64,000 nt of DNA, from the NCBI GenBank assembly GCA_027489355.1, contig JAIXZY010000078.1, forward strand, positions 62,001 to 126,000, written 5' to 3'. Origin of the DNA: Paracoccaceae bacterium (lineage in GTDB: Bacteria; Pseudomonadota; Alphaproteobacteria; Rhodobacterales; Rhodobacteraceae). Positions within the stretch are counted from its first letter, which is position 1. The number at the start of each line of letters is the position of its first letter. Made by a program: the position numbers and the translations under genes. Shown here in pieces: positions 8,438-16,061 of the stretch. Under the pieces are notes generated by a model. The model did no database searches. It had not been told where the DNA came from and was given only the letters and a program-made list of their open reading frames with translations.

Positions 8438-8914
8438 ATGCGCGTGATCCTCCCCGCCCCACTGACGCCGGAAGCCTTCGCCTCCTTCGGCGATGTCCTC
8501 GACGCCACCGGCGATTTCCGCCTGATCAACGCCGGTCTCTGCCGCCGCCACCATGACCGCGCGACGCTCGACTTCGGGCCCGAAGGCCGCGCCGGGATCT
8601 CGATCTTCCAGGCCGAACCCCGCGCATTGCCCTACAGCTTCGACCTGATCGAACGCCATCCCGAAGGCTCGCAGGCCTTCCTGCCGATGACCCAGCACCC
8701 TTTTCTCGTCATCGTCGCCACCGGCCCCGATGCCGCCCCACAGGCCTTCCTCACCGACGGCGCACAGGGCATCAACCTGCATCGCGGCACCTGGCACGGC
8801 GTCCTGACGCCGCTGCACGCCCCCGGCCTCTTTGCCGTGGTCGACCGGATCGGCAGCACTCCGAACCTTGAAGAACACCGTTACGCACAGCCGTGGACGG
8901 TCCTCTCACCCTGA
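8438..8914 (+). CDS. allA: Ureidoglycolate lyase
   Basis: A 158-residue enzyme that splits (S)-ureidoglycolate into glyoxylate and urea, the last step of the pathway. Family features include the opening LPAPLTPEAFASFGDV and the GTWHGVLTPL motif near residues 111-120, with the His expected at the active site. It is the final gene of the allantoin operon. Its product, glyoxylate, is the substrate of the beta-hydroxyaspartate cycle encoded 4-9 kb further on, which makes the neighbourhood metabolically sensible. Confidence 0.92.
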   Translation: MRVILPAPLTPEAFASFGDVLDATGDFRLINAGLCRRHHDRATLDFGPEGRAGISIFQAEPRALPYSFDLIERHPEGSQAFLPMTQHPFLVIVATGPDAAPQAFLTDGAQGINLHRGTWHGVLTPLHAPGLFAVVDRIGSTPNLEEHRYAQPWTVLSP

Positions 8915-9256
8915 CCAGAGCGGATGGCGGGCGCCCTCCGCAGGCCCGAAACGCCGACCTCTTCGTCTGCCCCTGTCACCTGATCCCGGGCCCGGGCGCG
9001 ACCCAGTTGCCCCGCATCAGGCTGCCGGTGGTCATCTCCCGCTGATCGAATCCAACGCTCTCCCGATCCCCGCGGCGAACCTGAACGCCTTGTTCAACGG
9101 CAGCCGAGGACCAGACCGAGACGATAAAGGCCGCCTCGAAGGCCGTACACCGACAGCCGCGCGGCCTTCCCGACCGGGAGGGCCGCGCCCGCTTTCCCCC
9201 CTGACAGCCCGCCCCCGCCCGGCTAGTCTTGCCGCGACTGGCCGCCGCAGGACCCC
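8915..9256. other. Intergenic region, 342 bases
   Basis: It lies between allA and the channel gene, both forward. It holds one strong hairpin (9159-9188) and otherwise nothing I can support. No conserved small reading frame is apparent. Confidence 0.5.
9159..9188 (+). terminator. Hairpin, probable end of the allantoin operon
   Basis: Arms GCGCGGCCTTCCC and GGGAGGGCCGCGC with a short loop form a 13-bp stem (one wobble). There is no T-run, so it would be a weak intrinsic terminator or an RNA 3'-end stabiliser. Confidence 0.5.
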
Positions 9257-10033
9257 ATGACCGAAGCCTCCCTCCGCTCCCGTCTCCGCAGGCTTTACGA
9301 AGGCGCAGGTCCGACCGGGGACCGTTTCCGCTATGCCCTGCTGACCTTCGACCTGCTCACCGTGACATGGCTCATCGCCTCGTCCTTTCTCGAACGCGGC
9401 CCGCAGCATGTGCAGATCGACGTCGCCATCGGCTGCGTCTTTCTTGCCGATTTCATGGCAAGGCTCTTCATCTCGCGCCGACCGCTGAAGGACCTGGCGA
9501 CCTTCTGGGGCATCGCGGACATTCTGGTGATCATCTCGCTCCTCTTCCCGATCTGGGGCGAGGGGCTTGCCTTCCTGAGGGTCCTGCGCCTCTATCGCGT
9601 CTTCCATTCGCCGCAGACGCTGGACCAGCTGCGCGACGATTTCTCCGGCTTCCGGCGGCACGAGACGACGATCCGCGCGGCGCTGAACCTGGTGATCTTC
9701 ATCTTCGCCATGACCTCGTTGGTCTACCAGACCCAGGTCAATCTCAACCCCGCGATCCGCAACTACGCGGACGCGCTTTACTTCACCGTCACTACGCTGA
9801 CGACCACGGGATTCGGAGACGTGACCCTGGTCGGCAGCGGAGGCCGGCTTCTGTCCGTGGTCATCATGATCTGCGGCATCAGCCTGTTCCTGCGGCTGGT
9901 CCAGGTCGTGCTGCGCCCGACCAAGGCCTATTTTCCCTGCCCGGTCTGCGGATTGCGCCGCCACGACCACGATGCCGTCCACTGCAAGGCCTGCGGCACC
10001 ATCCTGAACATCCCCGACGACGGTCTGGACTGA
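9257..10033 (+). CDS. Potassium channel-like ion transporter with C-terminal zinc ribbon
   Basis: A 258-residue membrane protein resembling a voltage-gated cation channel subunit. The S1-S4-like part spans about residues 25-120. It ends in FLRVLRLYRVF (106-116), which has Arg at every third position as in a voltage sensor. The pore follows, with selectivity filter TTTGFGD at 182-188 (GFGD in place of canonical GYGD) and a last helix at about 196-220. The C-terminal tail carries CPVCG (228-232) and CKACG (243-247), a rubredoxin-like zinc ribbon, which is unusual after a pore helix. Start ATG at 9257. No partner gene is evident, and substrate and gating are inferred from the filter only. Confidence 0.85.
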   Translation: MTEASLRSRLRRLYEGAGPTGDRFRYALLTFDLLTVTWLIASSFLERGPQHVQIDVAIGCVFLADFMARLFISRRPLKDLATFWGIADILVIISLLFPIWGEGLAFLRVLRLYRVFHSPQTLDQLRDDFSGFRRHETTIRAALNLVIFIFAMTSLVYQTQVNLNPAIRNYADALYFTVTTLTTTGFGDVTLVGSGGRLLSVVIMICGISLFLRLVQVVLRPTKAYFPCPVCGLRRHDHDAVHCKACGTILNIPDDGLD

Positions 10034-10256
10034 ACCTGTCGGCGGCTGCCGGTGTCCATGAACCGAACATTAACAAGTGGTTTGTCGCGCATTAAGGCTT
10101 GTGCTGGCACAGTGAGTAAACCTTCGGTTGCGCGCTTCGCCCGGCTACCGGCGCGGCGCGCGTCCCATGACCAAAGGGTTGCCGGAAAGACAACGGCGGC
10201 CCTCCGTCCCGGCGTCAGGGCCTTCAAGGTCGTCCGTCTGAAGGTCCGGCGCCGCC

Positions 10257-10294
10257 GATCGTCCACCGGGCTAACCCCGACCCGGTGGACGATC
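10257..10294. terminator. Perfect 14-bp stem, bidirectional terminator candidate
   Basis: Arms GATCGTCCACCGGG and CCCGGTGGACGATC enclose a 10-base loop, midway between the convergent channel and cupin genes. No T-run is present on either side. Confidence 0.5.
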
Positions 10295-10321
10295 CCTTGC
10301 CGGAAAGGCGGGCGAACCGCC

Positions 10322-10675
10322 CTACTTCAACTTGATGCAGAAATGCTTGCGGACCGGGGCCTCGACCTTCCAGGTGCCCTTGAACGTCGGTTCGACCACG
10401 AAGGCATCCCCGGGCCGCAGCGTCACGGGCTGGCCGCCATCGGGGGTGATGGTGATCTGGCCCTCGATCAGGTGGACGAATTCGTAGAACTTGTAGGACG
10501 CATGCCACGACCCGACCGTCGCCTCCCAGGTCCCGCTGATCACGCTGCCATCGGCCGAGGTGTGCTGCACCCAGGTCTTCATCGAAGGGCTGCCTTCGGT
10601 CTTCACCCAGCCTTCCAGGTCGGTCAGCATCGGCTCGGGGCCGGGGGCGGGGAAGCGGAAAACGGTGTCGGTCAT
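10322..10675 (-). CDS. Cupin domain-containing protein (DUF861-like)
   Basis: A 117-residue single-domain cupin. The central strand segments KFYEFVHLIEGQITI (about 62-76) and LRPGDAFVVEPTFKGTW (about 86-102) match the EutQ/DUF861 type, which is also related to ureidoglycine aminohydrolase. Whether it binds metal is unclear, since the usual HxH is replaced around FYEFVHLIEG. Start ATG at 10675 follows AGGGAGA. It stands alone, convergent with the channel gene and divergent from the GNAT gene. No function can be assigned from context. Confidence 0.72.
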   Translation of the reverse strand: MTDTVFRFPAPGPEPMLTDLEGWVKTEGSPSMKTWVQHTSADGSVISGTWEATVGSWHASYKFYEFVHLIEGQITITPDGGQPVTLRPGDAFVVEPTFKGTWKVEAPVRKHFCIKLK

Positions 10676-10930
10676 GGTCGGTCTCCCTGTCATTGACCCT
10701 TTGGTAGGGCTGCAACAGGGGCCATGCAAGACCGGGATACGCCATCCCCGGTCGGTTTCCGCCTTGTCTGCGCCGGACCCCCGCCACCGCAGCGCCCGCT
10801 CAACACACGGTGACGGCCCGAAACTGCATCCGCCCCGCCTTGGCCAGGAACGGCGCATCTCCTGTCGTTTTCCGACTTGCAGCCGGACGCGCTCTCGATC
10901 ATCGCTGACGCCCAGAGAAAGGAGTTTCCC

Positions 10931-11503
10931 ATGCTGATCCGTGACGCCCGGGCTTCCGACGCCGACCATCTCGTCCGCTTCATCAACATGGCCGCGGACG
11001 ACCTGCCGCTGCATTTCTGGAAGAAATCCGCGGGCGAAGGGGCCGACCCCCTGGCTTACGGTCGCGAGCGTGCGGCGCGGGAAACCGGCAACTTCTCCTT
11101 CCGCAACGCCTGGCTGGCCGAAGTCGATGGCGAGGTTGCCGCCTGCCTTCTGGGCTATCCCGCCGCCCCGGAGCCCGAGCCCATCGAACCCGGCACCCCG
11201 CCGATCTTCGTGCCGCTGCTGGAACTGGAAAACCTCGCCCCCGGGTCCTGGTATCTGAACGTGCTGGCGACCTACCCGGAACATCGCGGCAAGGGCCTTG
11301 GCTCGGCCCTTCTGGCCAAGGCCGAGGCGGTGGCCCGTCAGGCCGGTCGCAACACCATCAGCCTGATCGCCGAGGACACCCACCAGGACGCGCTGCGGCT
11401 TTACCGCGCGAAGGGATTTTCGGAAGTGGCCCGCCGTGCGGTCGTCAAGGACGACTGGTCCGTCGACGCGCGCGAATGGATCCTTTTCACCAGATCCCTC
11501 TGA
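10931..11503 (+). CDS. GNAT family N-acetyltransferase
   Basis: A 190-residue GCN5-related acetyltransferase. The acetyl-CoA-binding motif A is clear in NVLATYPEHRGKGLGSALL at about residues 113-131, followed by the motif B region LIAEDTHQDALRLYRAKGF. An acidic, Pro-rich insert (about 75-95) lies between the two halves. The ATG at 10931 follows AAAGGAG at good spacing; an earlier in-frame ATG at 10877 lacks one. The 255-base divergent gap to the cupin gene probably holds both promoters. The substrate is unknown. Confidence 0.85.
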   Translation: MLIRDARASDADHLVRFINMAADDLPLHFWKKSAGEGADPLAYGRERAARETGNFSFRNAWLAEVDGEVAACLLGYPAAPEPEPIEPGTPPIFVPLLELENLAPGSWYLNVLATYPEHRGKGLGSALLAKAEAVARQAGRNTISLIAEDTHQDALRLYRAKGFSEVARRAVVKDDWSVDAREWILFTRSL

Positions 11504-11663
11504 CCCGCCGCGCGGTTCGACCTCTTGCCCTTCCCGGTCTTCCGCCTGGCGCAGAACGGCGTTGCCGACGGGCGGTCGGGCGTTGAAAGGCCCGCGGGCA
11601 CAATCCTTTCCAGATCCCTAACGCCCGCAGCCAATCCCTTGAGATCGCTGAAGTTCCGGCGAT

Positions 11664-11679
11664 TGTCCACCGTGGACAC
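11664..11679. repeat. Post-stop palindrome TGTCCACGGTGGACAA (copy 1)
   Basis: Read along the gap gene (minus strand), TGTCCACGGTGGACA starts 1 base after the TGA and continues AA. Identical 16-mers follow the moeB-like gene and comM. Confidence 0.75.
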
Positions 11680-12654
11680 TCAGCCCATGCGGACCGCCAT
11701 GTCGAGCATCCGGTTCGAAAATCCCCATTCGTTGTCGTACCAGCCGAAGACCCGCAGCATCCCGCCGCTCGACAGCTTCGTCTCGGGGCAGGCCATCACC
11801 ACCGACTCCGGCCGCGCCCGCAGGTCGGTCGAGACGAGGGGCCGATCCGTGGCCCCGATCACCCCACCCGCCGACCGGAAGGCAGCATTGACCTCCTCGA
11901 CCGAGGGGCGCTTCTCGGTCACCAGATGGAAGTCCACGCAGGAGACGCTGGCCACCGGCACCCGCCCCGCCTGCGCCACGATCCGCCCCGAGACCTCGGG
12001 CAGCACCCCGTCCAGCAGCCGCGCCGCCGAGGTCGTCGTCGGCACCATCGACAGGGCCGCCGCCCGGCTTCGCGGATAGTCCGCCGCAGGGGCATCCACC
12101 GTCGGCTGGCTGCCGGTGTAGCAGTGGACCGTGGTCATCGACCCCGTCACGATGCCCCACCTCTCATGGATCAGCTTCGCCAAGGGAGCCAGCGCATTGG
12201 TCGTGCAGGACGCGTTCGAGACGATCCTCTGGTCCCCCAGCACTCCGTCATTCGCCCCGAGCACCACCGTCACGTCTGCCGCCCCGGAAGGCCCCGAGAC
12301 CAGCACCCGACCCGCCCCCGCCCGCAAGCCGCGCTCCGCCACCTCCCGCGCCTCGGCGCGGCCGGTGCATTCCATCACCAGATCGACACCCGTCAGGTCC
12401 AGGCTCGACAGGTCCGCCGTCCGATGCAGCGGCACCCGACGCCCATCCACGACCAGCGCCCCGCCCTCCAGCGCGACGCCGCCCTTCCAAGGGCCGAAGA
12501 CCGAGTCATATTCGAACAGATAGGCGCACATCTCCGGCGCCGCGATGTCGTTGATCCCGACAATCTCCAGCCCCGGCCACTTTTCCGGACCCAACAGATA
12601 GGCCCGCAGCACCGACCGCCCGATCCGCCCGAACCCGTTGATGAACACTCGCAT
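11680..12654 (-). CDS. gap: Type I glyceraldehyde-3-phosphate dehydrogenase
   Basis: A 324-residue NAD(P)-dependent GAPDH. The N-terminal nucleotide-binding GFGRIGRSVLRA, the catalytic SNASCTTNALAPL (Cys near residue 150), the following His region TTVHCYTGSQ and the C-terminal WYDNEWGFSNR are all present. Start ATG at 12654 follows GGGAGTGG; an in-frame start 12 codons upstream lacks conservation. It lies 140 bases downstream of bhcD in the same direction, with only a double hairpin between, so it may be the last gene of the beta-hydroxyaspartate operon. A gluconeogenic role would suit growth on C2 compounds; that is inference. It may be one of several GAPDH paralogues. Confidence 0.9.
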   Translation of the reverse strand: MRVFINGFGRIGRSVLRAYLLGPEKWPGLEIVGINDIAAPEMCAYLFEYDSVFGPWKGGVALEGGALVVDGRRVPLHRTADLSSLDLTGVDLVMECTGRAEAREVAERGLRAGAGRVLVSGPSGAADVTVVLGANDGVLGDQRIVSNASCTTNALAPLAKLIHERWGIVTGSMTTVHCYTGSQPTVDAPAADYPRSRAAALSMVPTTTSAARLLDGVLPEVSGRIVAQAGRVPVASVSCVDFHLVTEKRPSVEEVNAAFRSAGGVIGATDRPLVSTDLRARPESVVMACPETKLSSGGMLRVFGWYDNEWGFSNRMLDMAVRMG

Positions 12655-12748
12655 CGACCACTCCCGCCCCGATGGCCGCAGTCTCACCACGGGCCGCGAG
12701 ACGCTTCAACGCTCATCTTGTTCCCGGCACAATCGCGCGGAAGATCGG

Positions 12749-12792
12749 CGGAGTTTTCGAAAACTCCGGTCCGATTTCATCGAAGAAATCGG
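12749..12792. repeat. Tandem double hairpin (copy 3), bhcD-gap junction
   Basis: The first palindrome has arms CGGAGTTTTC and GAAAACTCCG with no spacer. The second has arms CCGATTTC and GAAATCGG around ATCGAA. It ends 3 bases before the bhcD stop codon, on the gap side. Confidence 0.8.
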
Positions 12793-12794
12793 TC

Positions 12795-13754
12795 TCAGAC
12801 CCCGACCTCGATCCCCAAGCCCCGCTCGCGCGCCCGGGCAACCGCCACCGCCGCCACGGCAAGATCCTGAAGCCCGACCCCCGTCCCGTCGAACAGCGTG
12901 ATCTCCCCCGCGGACCGCCGCCCCGGATGCCGGCCGATCAGCACGTCACCCAGCGGCACGATGGCCGTCGCATCCAGCATCCCGGCCTCCACCGCATGCT
13001 GCGCCTCGCCGATGGTCACCGACTGCGCCACCTCGTCGGTGAAGACCGAGGCCCCTGCGAGCAGCGCGGGCTCCACCTCCTGCTTGCCCTTGGTATCCGT
13101 CCCCATGCAGGAAAGGTGCGTCCCCGCCGCGACATGCTCGGCCAGAAGGCTCGCGGCGGGCGACGAGGTGATGGTCACGATCACCTCCGCCTCGCGCATC
13201 CGGGGCAGGTCCACCGCCTCGAACGGCAGGCCCAGTTCGGCCGCGACCGCGCCCAGCTTGGGCAGCATCTCGGGATGCAGGTTCCAGGCGATCACCCGTT
13301 CGAACCGCCGCACCCGCGCCGCCGCCCGCAGCTGGAACCCCGCCTGATGCCCCGCCCCCACGATCCCCAGCACATGCGCCTGCATAGCCGCCAGCCGGTC
13401 GATGGCAATCGCCGAGGCCGCCGCCGTCCGCAGCGCCGTCAGAAGGTTTCCCCCCACCATCGCCACCGGCCGCCCGGTCTCCGGGTCAAAGAGAAAGACC
13501 GATGACTGGTGGTTGATAAGGCCCTTCGCGGCATTCCACGGGAAATACCCACCGGCCTTGACGCCCAGCTGCCCGCCGGCCCGGTCCAGCCCGGATTTGA
13601 ACCCGTACTGCCGTCCCTCACCCAGCGCCTCGCGCACGACGGGGAAGTTGTACGCCTCCCCCCGTGCCATCGCGGCAAAACAGGCCTCGACCGCCCCGAA
13701 GGCGTCTTCCGGGGTGACGAGTTGGGCAATCAGTGCCTCGGGGACGATCAGCAT
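12795..13754 (-). CDS. bhcD: Iminosuccinate reductase (beta-hydroxyaspartate cycle)
   Basis: A 319-residue member of the ornithine cyclodeaminase/mu-crystallin family. It shows the NAD(P)-binding GIVGAGHQAGFQ at about residues 130-141 and the substrate-side KAGGYFPWN and MVGGNLLTALRTAAA segments. Orthologues at this operon position (studied in Paracoccus denitrificans) reduce iminosuccinate to L-aspartate. The call here rests on family plus operon order bhcA-B-C-D. It lies 87 bases after bhcC, and the gap holds a copy of the AAATATCCC-type repeat. Without this context it would only be called an ornithine cyclodeaminase-like protein. Confidence 0.9.
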   Translation of the reverse strand: MLIVPEALIAQLVTPEDAFGAVEACFAAMARGEAYNFPVVREALGEGRQYGFKSGLDRAGGQLGVKAGGYFPWNAAKGLINHQSSVFLFDPETGRPVAMVGGNLLTALRTAAASAIAIDRLAAMQAHVLGIVGAGHQAGFQLRAAARVRRFERVIAWNLHPEMLPKLGAVAAELGLPFEAVDLPRMREAEVIVTITSSPAASLLAEHVAAGTHLSCMGTDTKGKQEVEPALLAGASVFTDEVAQSVTIGEAQHAVEAGMLDATAIVPLGDVLIGRHPGRRSAGEITLFDGTGVGLQDLAVAAVAVARARERGLGIEVGV

Positions 13755-13784
13755 CGCGGCCTTTCCAGGGACCCAGGCCCTGAT

Positions 13785-13820
13785 TTGCTCTTTTCCAAAA
13801 TACTCCCGCCGGAGGCTCCG
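13785..13820. repeat. Dispersed element, core ATACTCCCGCCGGAGGC (copy 1)
   Basis: The TTGCTCTTTTCCAAAATACT lead followed by CCCGCCGGAGGCTCC lies between bhcD and bhcC. Near-identical sequence occurs at 36197. Confidence 0.8.
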
Positions 13821-13841
13821 ACGGAGCTGCGGGGCGCCGCC

Positions 13842-15005
13842 TCAGTAAGCCTTGCCCCGGGCCGAGACCGGCCATACCACCTCGACCTTGCCGTTGCGGA
13901 CACCCACATACCAGTCGTGCACGTTGCAGGTCGGGTCGCAGTGGCCGGGGATCAGCTTCAGCTTGTCGCCAACCATCAGCACGCCCTGCGGGTCGTCGAT
14001 CACGCCGTGCTCGTCGCTGCACTTGACGTATTTCACGTCATCGCGCCCGAAGATCACGGGAAGCCCCGAGTCCACCGACTGCGCCTTCAGCCCCGCGTCG
14101 CAGATGGCCTTGTCGGCCTTCACGTGGCTCATCACCGAGGTCAGGATGAAGAGGGCGTTTTCCCATTCGCCCCGGTCGATCCGGTTGCCGTCCTTGTCCA
14201 GGATGCGGCCGTAGTCCGCGTCCATGAAGGCGTAGGAGCCGCACTGAAGCTCGTTGTAAACCCCCGAATTGCTTTCGAAATAGTAGGACCCGGTGCCCCC
14301 GCCCGAGACCAGTTCCGGCTTCAGCCCCGCAGCCTCCAGCGCCGCGACGCAAGCTTTCACCTGGGCAATGGCGGCATCCAGCTTGGCCTTCCGGTCTTCA
14401 TACTTGTCCATATGCTGCATCGCGCCCTGATAGGCCTGGATGCCGGTAAACTTGAGGCCCGGGGCCGCCGCGACGGCCTTGGCGATGGCCACCACCTCCT
14501 CGGGCGTCTTCACCCCGCAGCGGCCCGCGCCGCAGTCGATCTCGACGAAAACCTCCAGCTGCGTGCCGTGCTTCACCGCCGCCGCCGACAGGTCCGCCAC
14601 GTTCGCGACGTCGTCCACGCAGACGATGGTCCGCGCACCAAGCTTCGGCAGCCGCGCCAGCCGGTCGATCTTGGCCGGATCGCGCACCTGGTTCGAGACG
14701 AGCACATCCTTGATCCCGCCCCGCGCGAAGACCTCGGCCTCCGACACCTTCTGGCAGCAGACCCCCACCGCGCCGCCTAGGCGTTCCTGCAGCTTCGCCA
14801 CGTCCACCGACTTGTGCATCTTGCCATGCACCCGGTGCCGCATCCCGTGCGCCTTGGCATAGTCGCCCATCTTGACGATGTTCCGCTCAAGTGCGTCGAG
14901 GTCCAGGATCAGGCAGGGCGTCTGGATGTCCTTCTCATCCATCCCGGGTAGGGCCGGGATGTCATAGCCCACCTCAAGCCCTTGAAAATCCGTGTGCTTG
15001 TTCAT
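13842..15005 (-). CDS. bhcC: erythro-beta-hydroxyaspartate aldolase
   Basis: A 387-residue PLP enzyme of the D-threonine aldolase/DSD1 family (alanine racemase-like barrel). It joins glycine and glyoxylate to (2R,3S)-beta-hydroxyaspartate. The PLP-lysine region is HGKMHKSVDVAKLQ (about residues 60-73), and metal-binding residues are expected at the C-terminal end (PGHCDPTCNVHDWY). Start ATG at 15005 is 5 bases after the bhcB stop, indicating tight co-translation. Order and neighbours match the beta-hydroxyaspartate cycle operon described in Paracoccus denitrificans. An alternative as a generic D-threonine aldolase is unlikely in this context. Confidence 0.93.
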   Translation of the reverse strand: MNKHTDFQGLEVGYDIPALPGMDEKDIQTPCLILDLDALERNIVKMGDYAKAHGMRHRVHGKMHKSVDVAKLQERLGGAVGVCCQKVSEAEVFARGGIKDVLVSNQVRDPAKIDRLARLPKLGARTIVCVDDVANVADLSAAAVKHGTQLEVFVEIDCGAGRCGVKTPEEVVAIAKAVAAAPGLKFTGIQAYQGAMQHMDKYEDRKAKLDAAIAQVKACVAALEAAGLKPELVSGGGTGSYYFESNSGVYNELQCGSYAFMDADYGRILDKDGNRIDRGEWENALFILTSVMSHVKADKAICDAGLKAQSVDSGLPVIFGRDDVKYVKCSDEHGVIDDPQGVLMVGDKLKLIPGHCDPTCNVHDWYVGVRNGKVEVVWPVSARGKAY

Positions 15006-15009
15006 GGTT

Positions 15010-15987
15010 TCAGCCTTTCATCCAGGGAAGTTTGTCCAGATCGACGTTGCCGCCGGTGATGATGATGCCCACCCGCTTGCGCTTGAAGGCGTCGCGGTTC
15101 TTCAGGACCACCGCCAGCGGCACGGCGCTGGAGGGTTCCATGACGACCCGCAGGTGTTTCCAGGTCAGCTTCATCGCGTCGATGATCTCGTCTTCGGACG
15201 CCGTGTAGATCTCGCTGACATGGTTCGACACGAAGTGCCAGGTCAGGTCCTTCAGCGGGACCAGCAGCCCGTCCGCGATGGTCTTCGGCGCGTCGTCGGC
15301 GATGATATGCCCGGCCTTGAAGCTGCGATAGGCGTCGTCGGCCTGTTCCGGCTCGGCGGCGATCACTTTCGTTTCCGGAGCCAGCGTGGAGAGCGTCAGG
15401 CAGGTGCCCGAGATCATCCCGCCCCCACCGATGGGCGCCACGACCATGTCGAGGCCCCCGGTCTGCTCCATGAACTCACGCGAGCAGGTGCCCTGCCCCG
15501 CGATCACGCGCGGGTCGTTGTAAGGGTGGACGAAGTCGCCGCCGGTGCGGGCCTGGACCTCGGCGAAGGTCGCCTCGCGGCTGGTGGTCGAGGGTTCGCA
15601 TTCGGTGATCACGCCGCCGTAGCGGCGGACGGTGTCCTTCTTCGCCTGCGGCGCGGTGCGGGGCATGACGACGTTGCAGGGGATGCCGCGGAGCATGGCG
15701 GCGTAGGAGAGGCAGGAGGCGTGGTTGCCGGAGGAATGGGTGGCGACGCCCAGTTTCGCCTGCTCGTCCGTGAGGCCAAAGACGGCGTTGGCGGCCCCGC
15801 GCACCTTGAAGGCGCCCGGCTCCTGGAAGTTCTCGCATTTGAAGAACAACTCACAGCCGGCAAGCTCGTTCAGGTAGTCCGAGGTGCGGACCGGGGTCTG
15901 GCGGATGTGCGGCCGGATGCGGTCGTGTGCGGCCAGCATGTCGTCGTAGGTGGGGATCTGCAATCCGTTCATGTCCTTCATTTTCAT
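15010..15987 (-). CDS. bhcB: beta-hydroxyaspartate dehydratase
   Basis: A 325-residue fold-type II PLP enzyme of the serine/threonine dehydratase family. In this pathway it dehydrates beta-hydroxyaspartate to iminosuccinate. The PLP lysine is in FQEPGAFKVRGA (about residues 53-64), and the glycine-rich phosphate-binding loop is PIGGGGMISG (about 182-191). Start ATG at 15987 lies close behind GGAGAGG; ATG at 15981 is an equally good start by spacing. It follows bhcA after a 74-base gap that is almost filled by a double hairpin. Confidence 0.93.
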   Translation of the reverse strand: MKMKDMNGLQIPTYDDMLAAHDRIRPHIRQTPVRTSDYLNELAGCELFFKCENFQEPGAFKVRGAANAVFGLTDEQAKLGVATHSSGNHASCLSYAAMLRGIPCNVVMPRTAPQAKKDTVRRYGGVITECEPSTTSREATFAEVQARTGGDFVHPYNDPRVIAGQGTCSREFMEQTGGLDMVVAPIGGGGMISGTCLTLSTLAPETKVIAAEPEQADDAYRSFKAGHIIADDAPKTIADGLLVPLKDLTWHFVSNHVSEIYTASEDEIIDAMKLTWKHLRVVMEPSSAVPLAVVLKNRDAFKRKRVGIIITGGNVDLDKLPWMKG

Positions 15988-16000
15988 GCCCTCTCCGCCT

Positions 16001-16059
16001 GGACCCAAATTTCTTGAGTAAGAAATTTGTCAAAATCCTTACTCAAGGATTTTGGGTCC
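16001..16059. repeat. Double hairpin with closing stem (copy 4), bhcA-bhcB junction
   Basis: Hairpin one: arms CAAATTTCTT and AAGAAATTTG, loop GAGT. Hairpin two: arms CAAAATCCTT and AAGGATTTTG, loop ACTC, complementary to the first loop. An outer GGACCC/GGGTCC pair (16001-16006 with 16054-16059) closes the whole into a three-way junction. It is close to the reverse complement of the element at 1591-1639. Confidence 0.88.
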
Positions 16060-16061
16060 CC

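Noticed and set aside
15010-15987. Calling this gene threonine dehydratase (ilvA/tdcB)
   Set aside because: The length is short for IlvA, and the bhcA-bhcC-bhcD-bhcR context points specifically to beta-hydroxyaspartate dehydratase.
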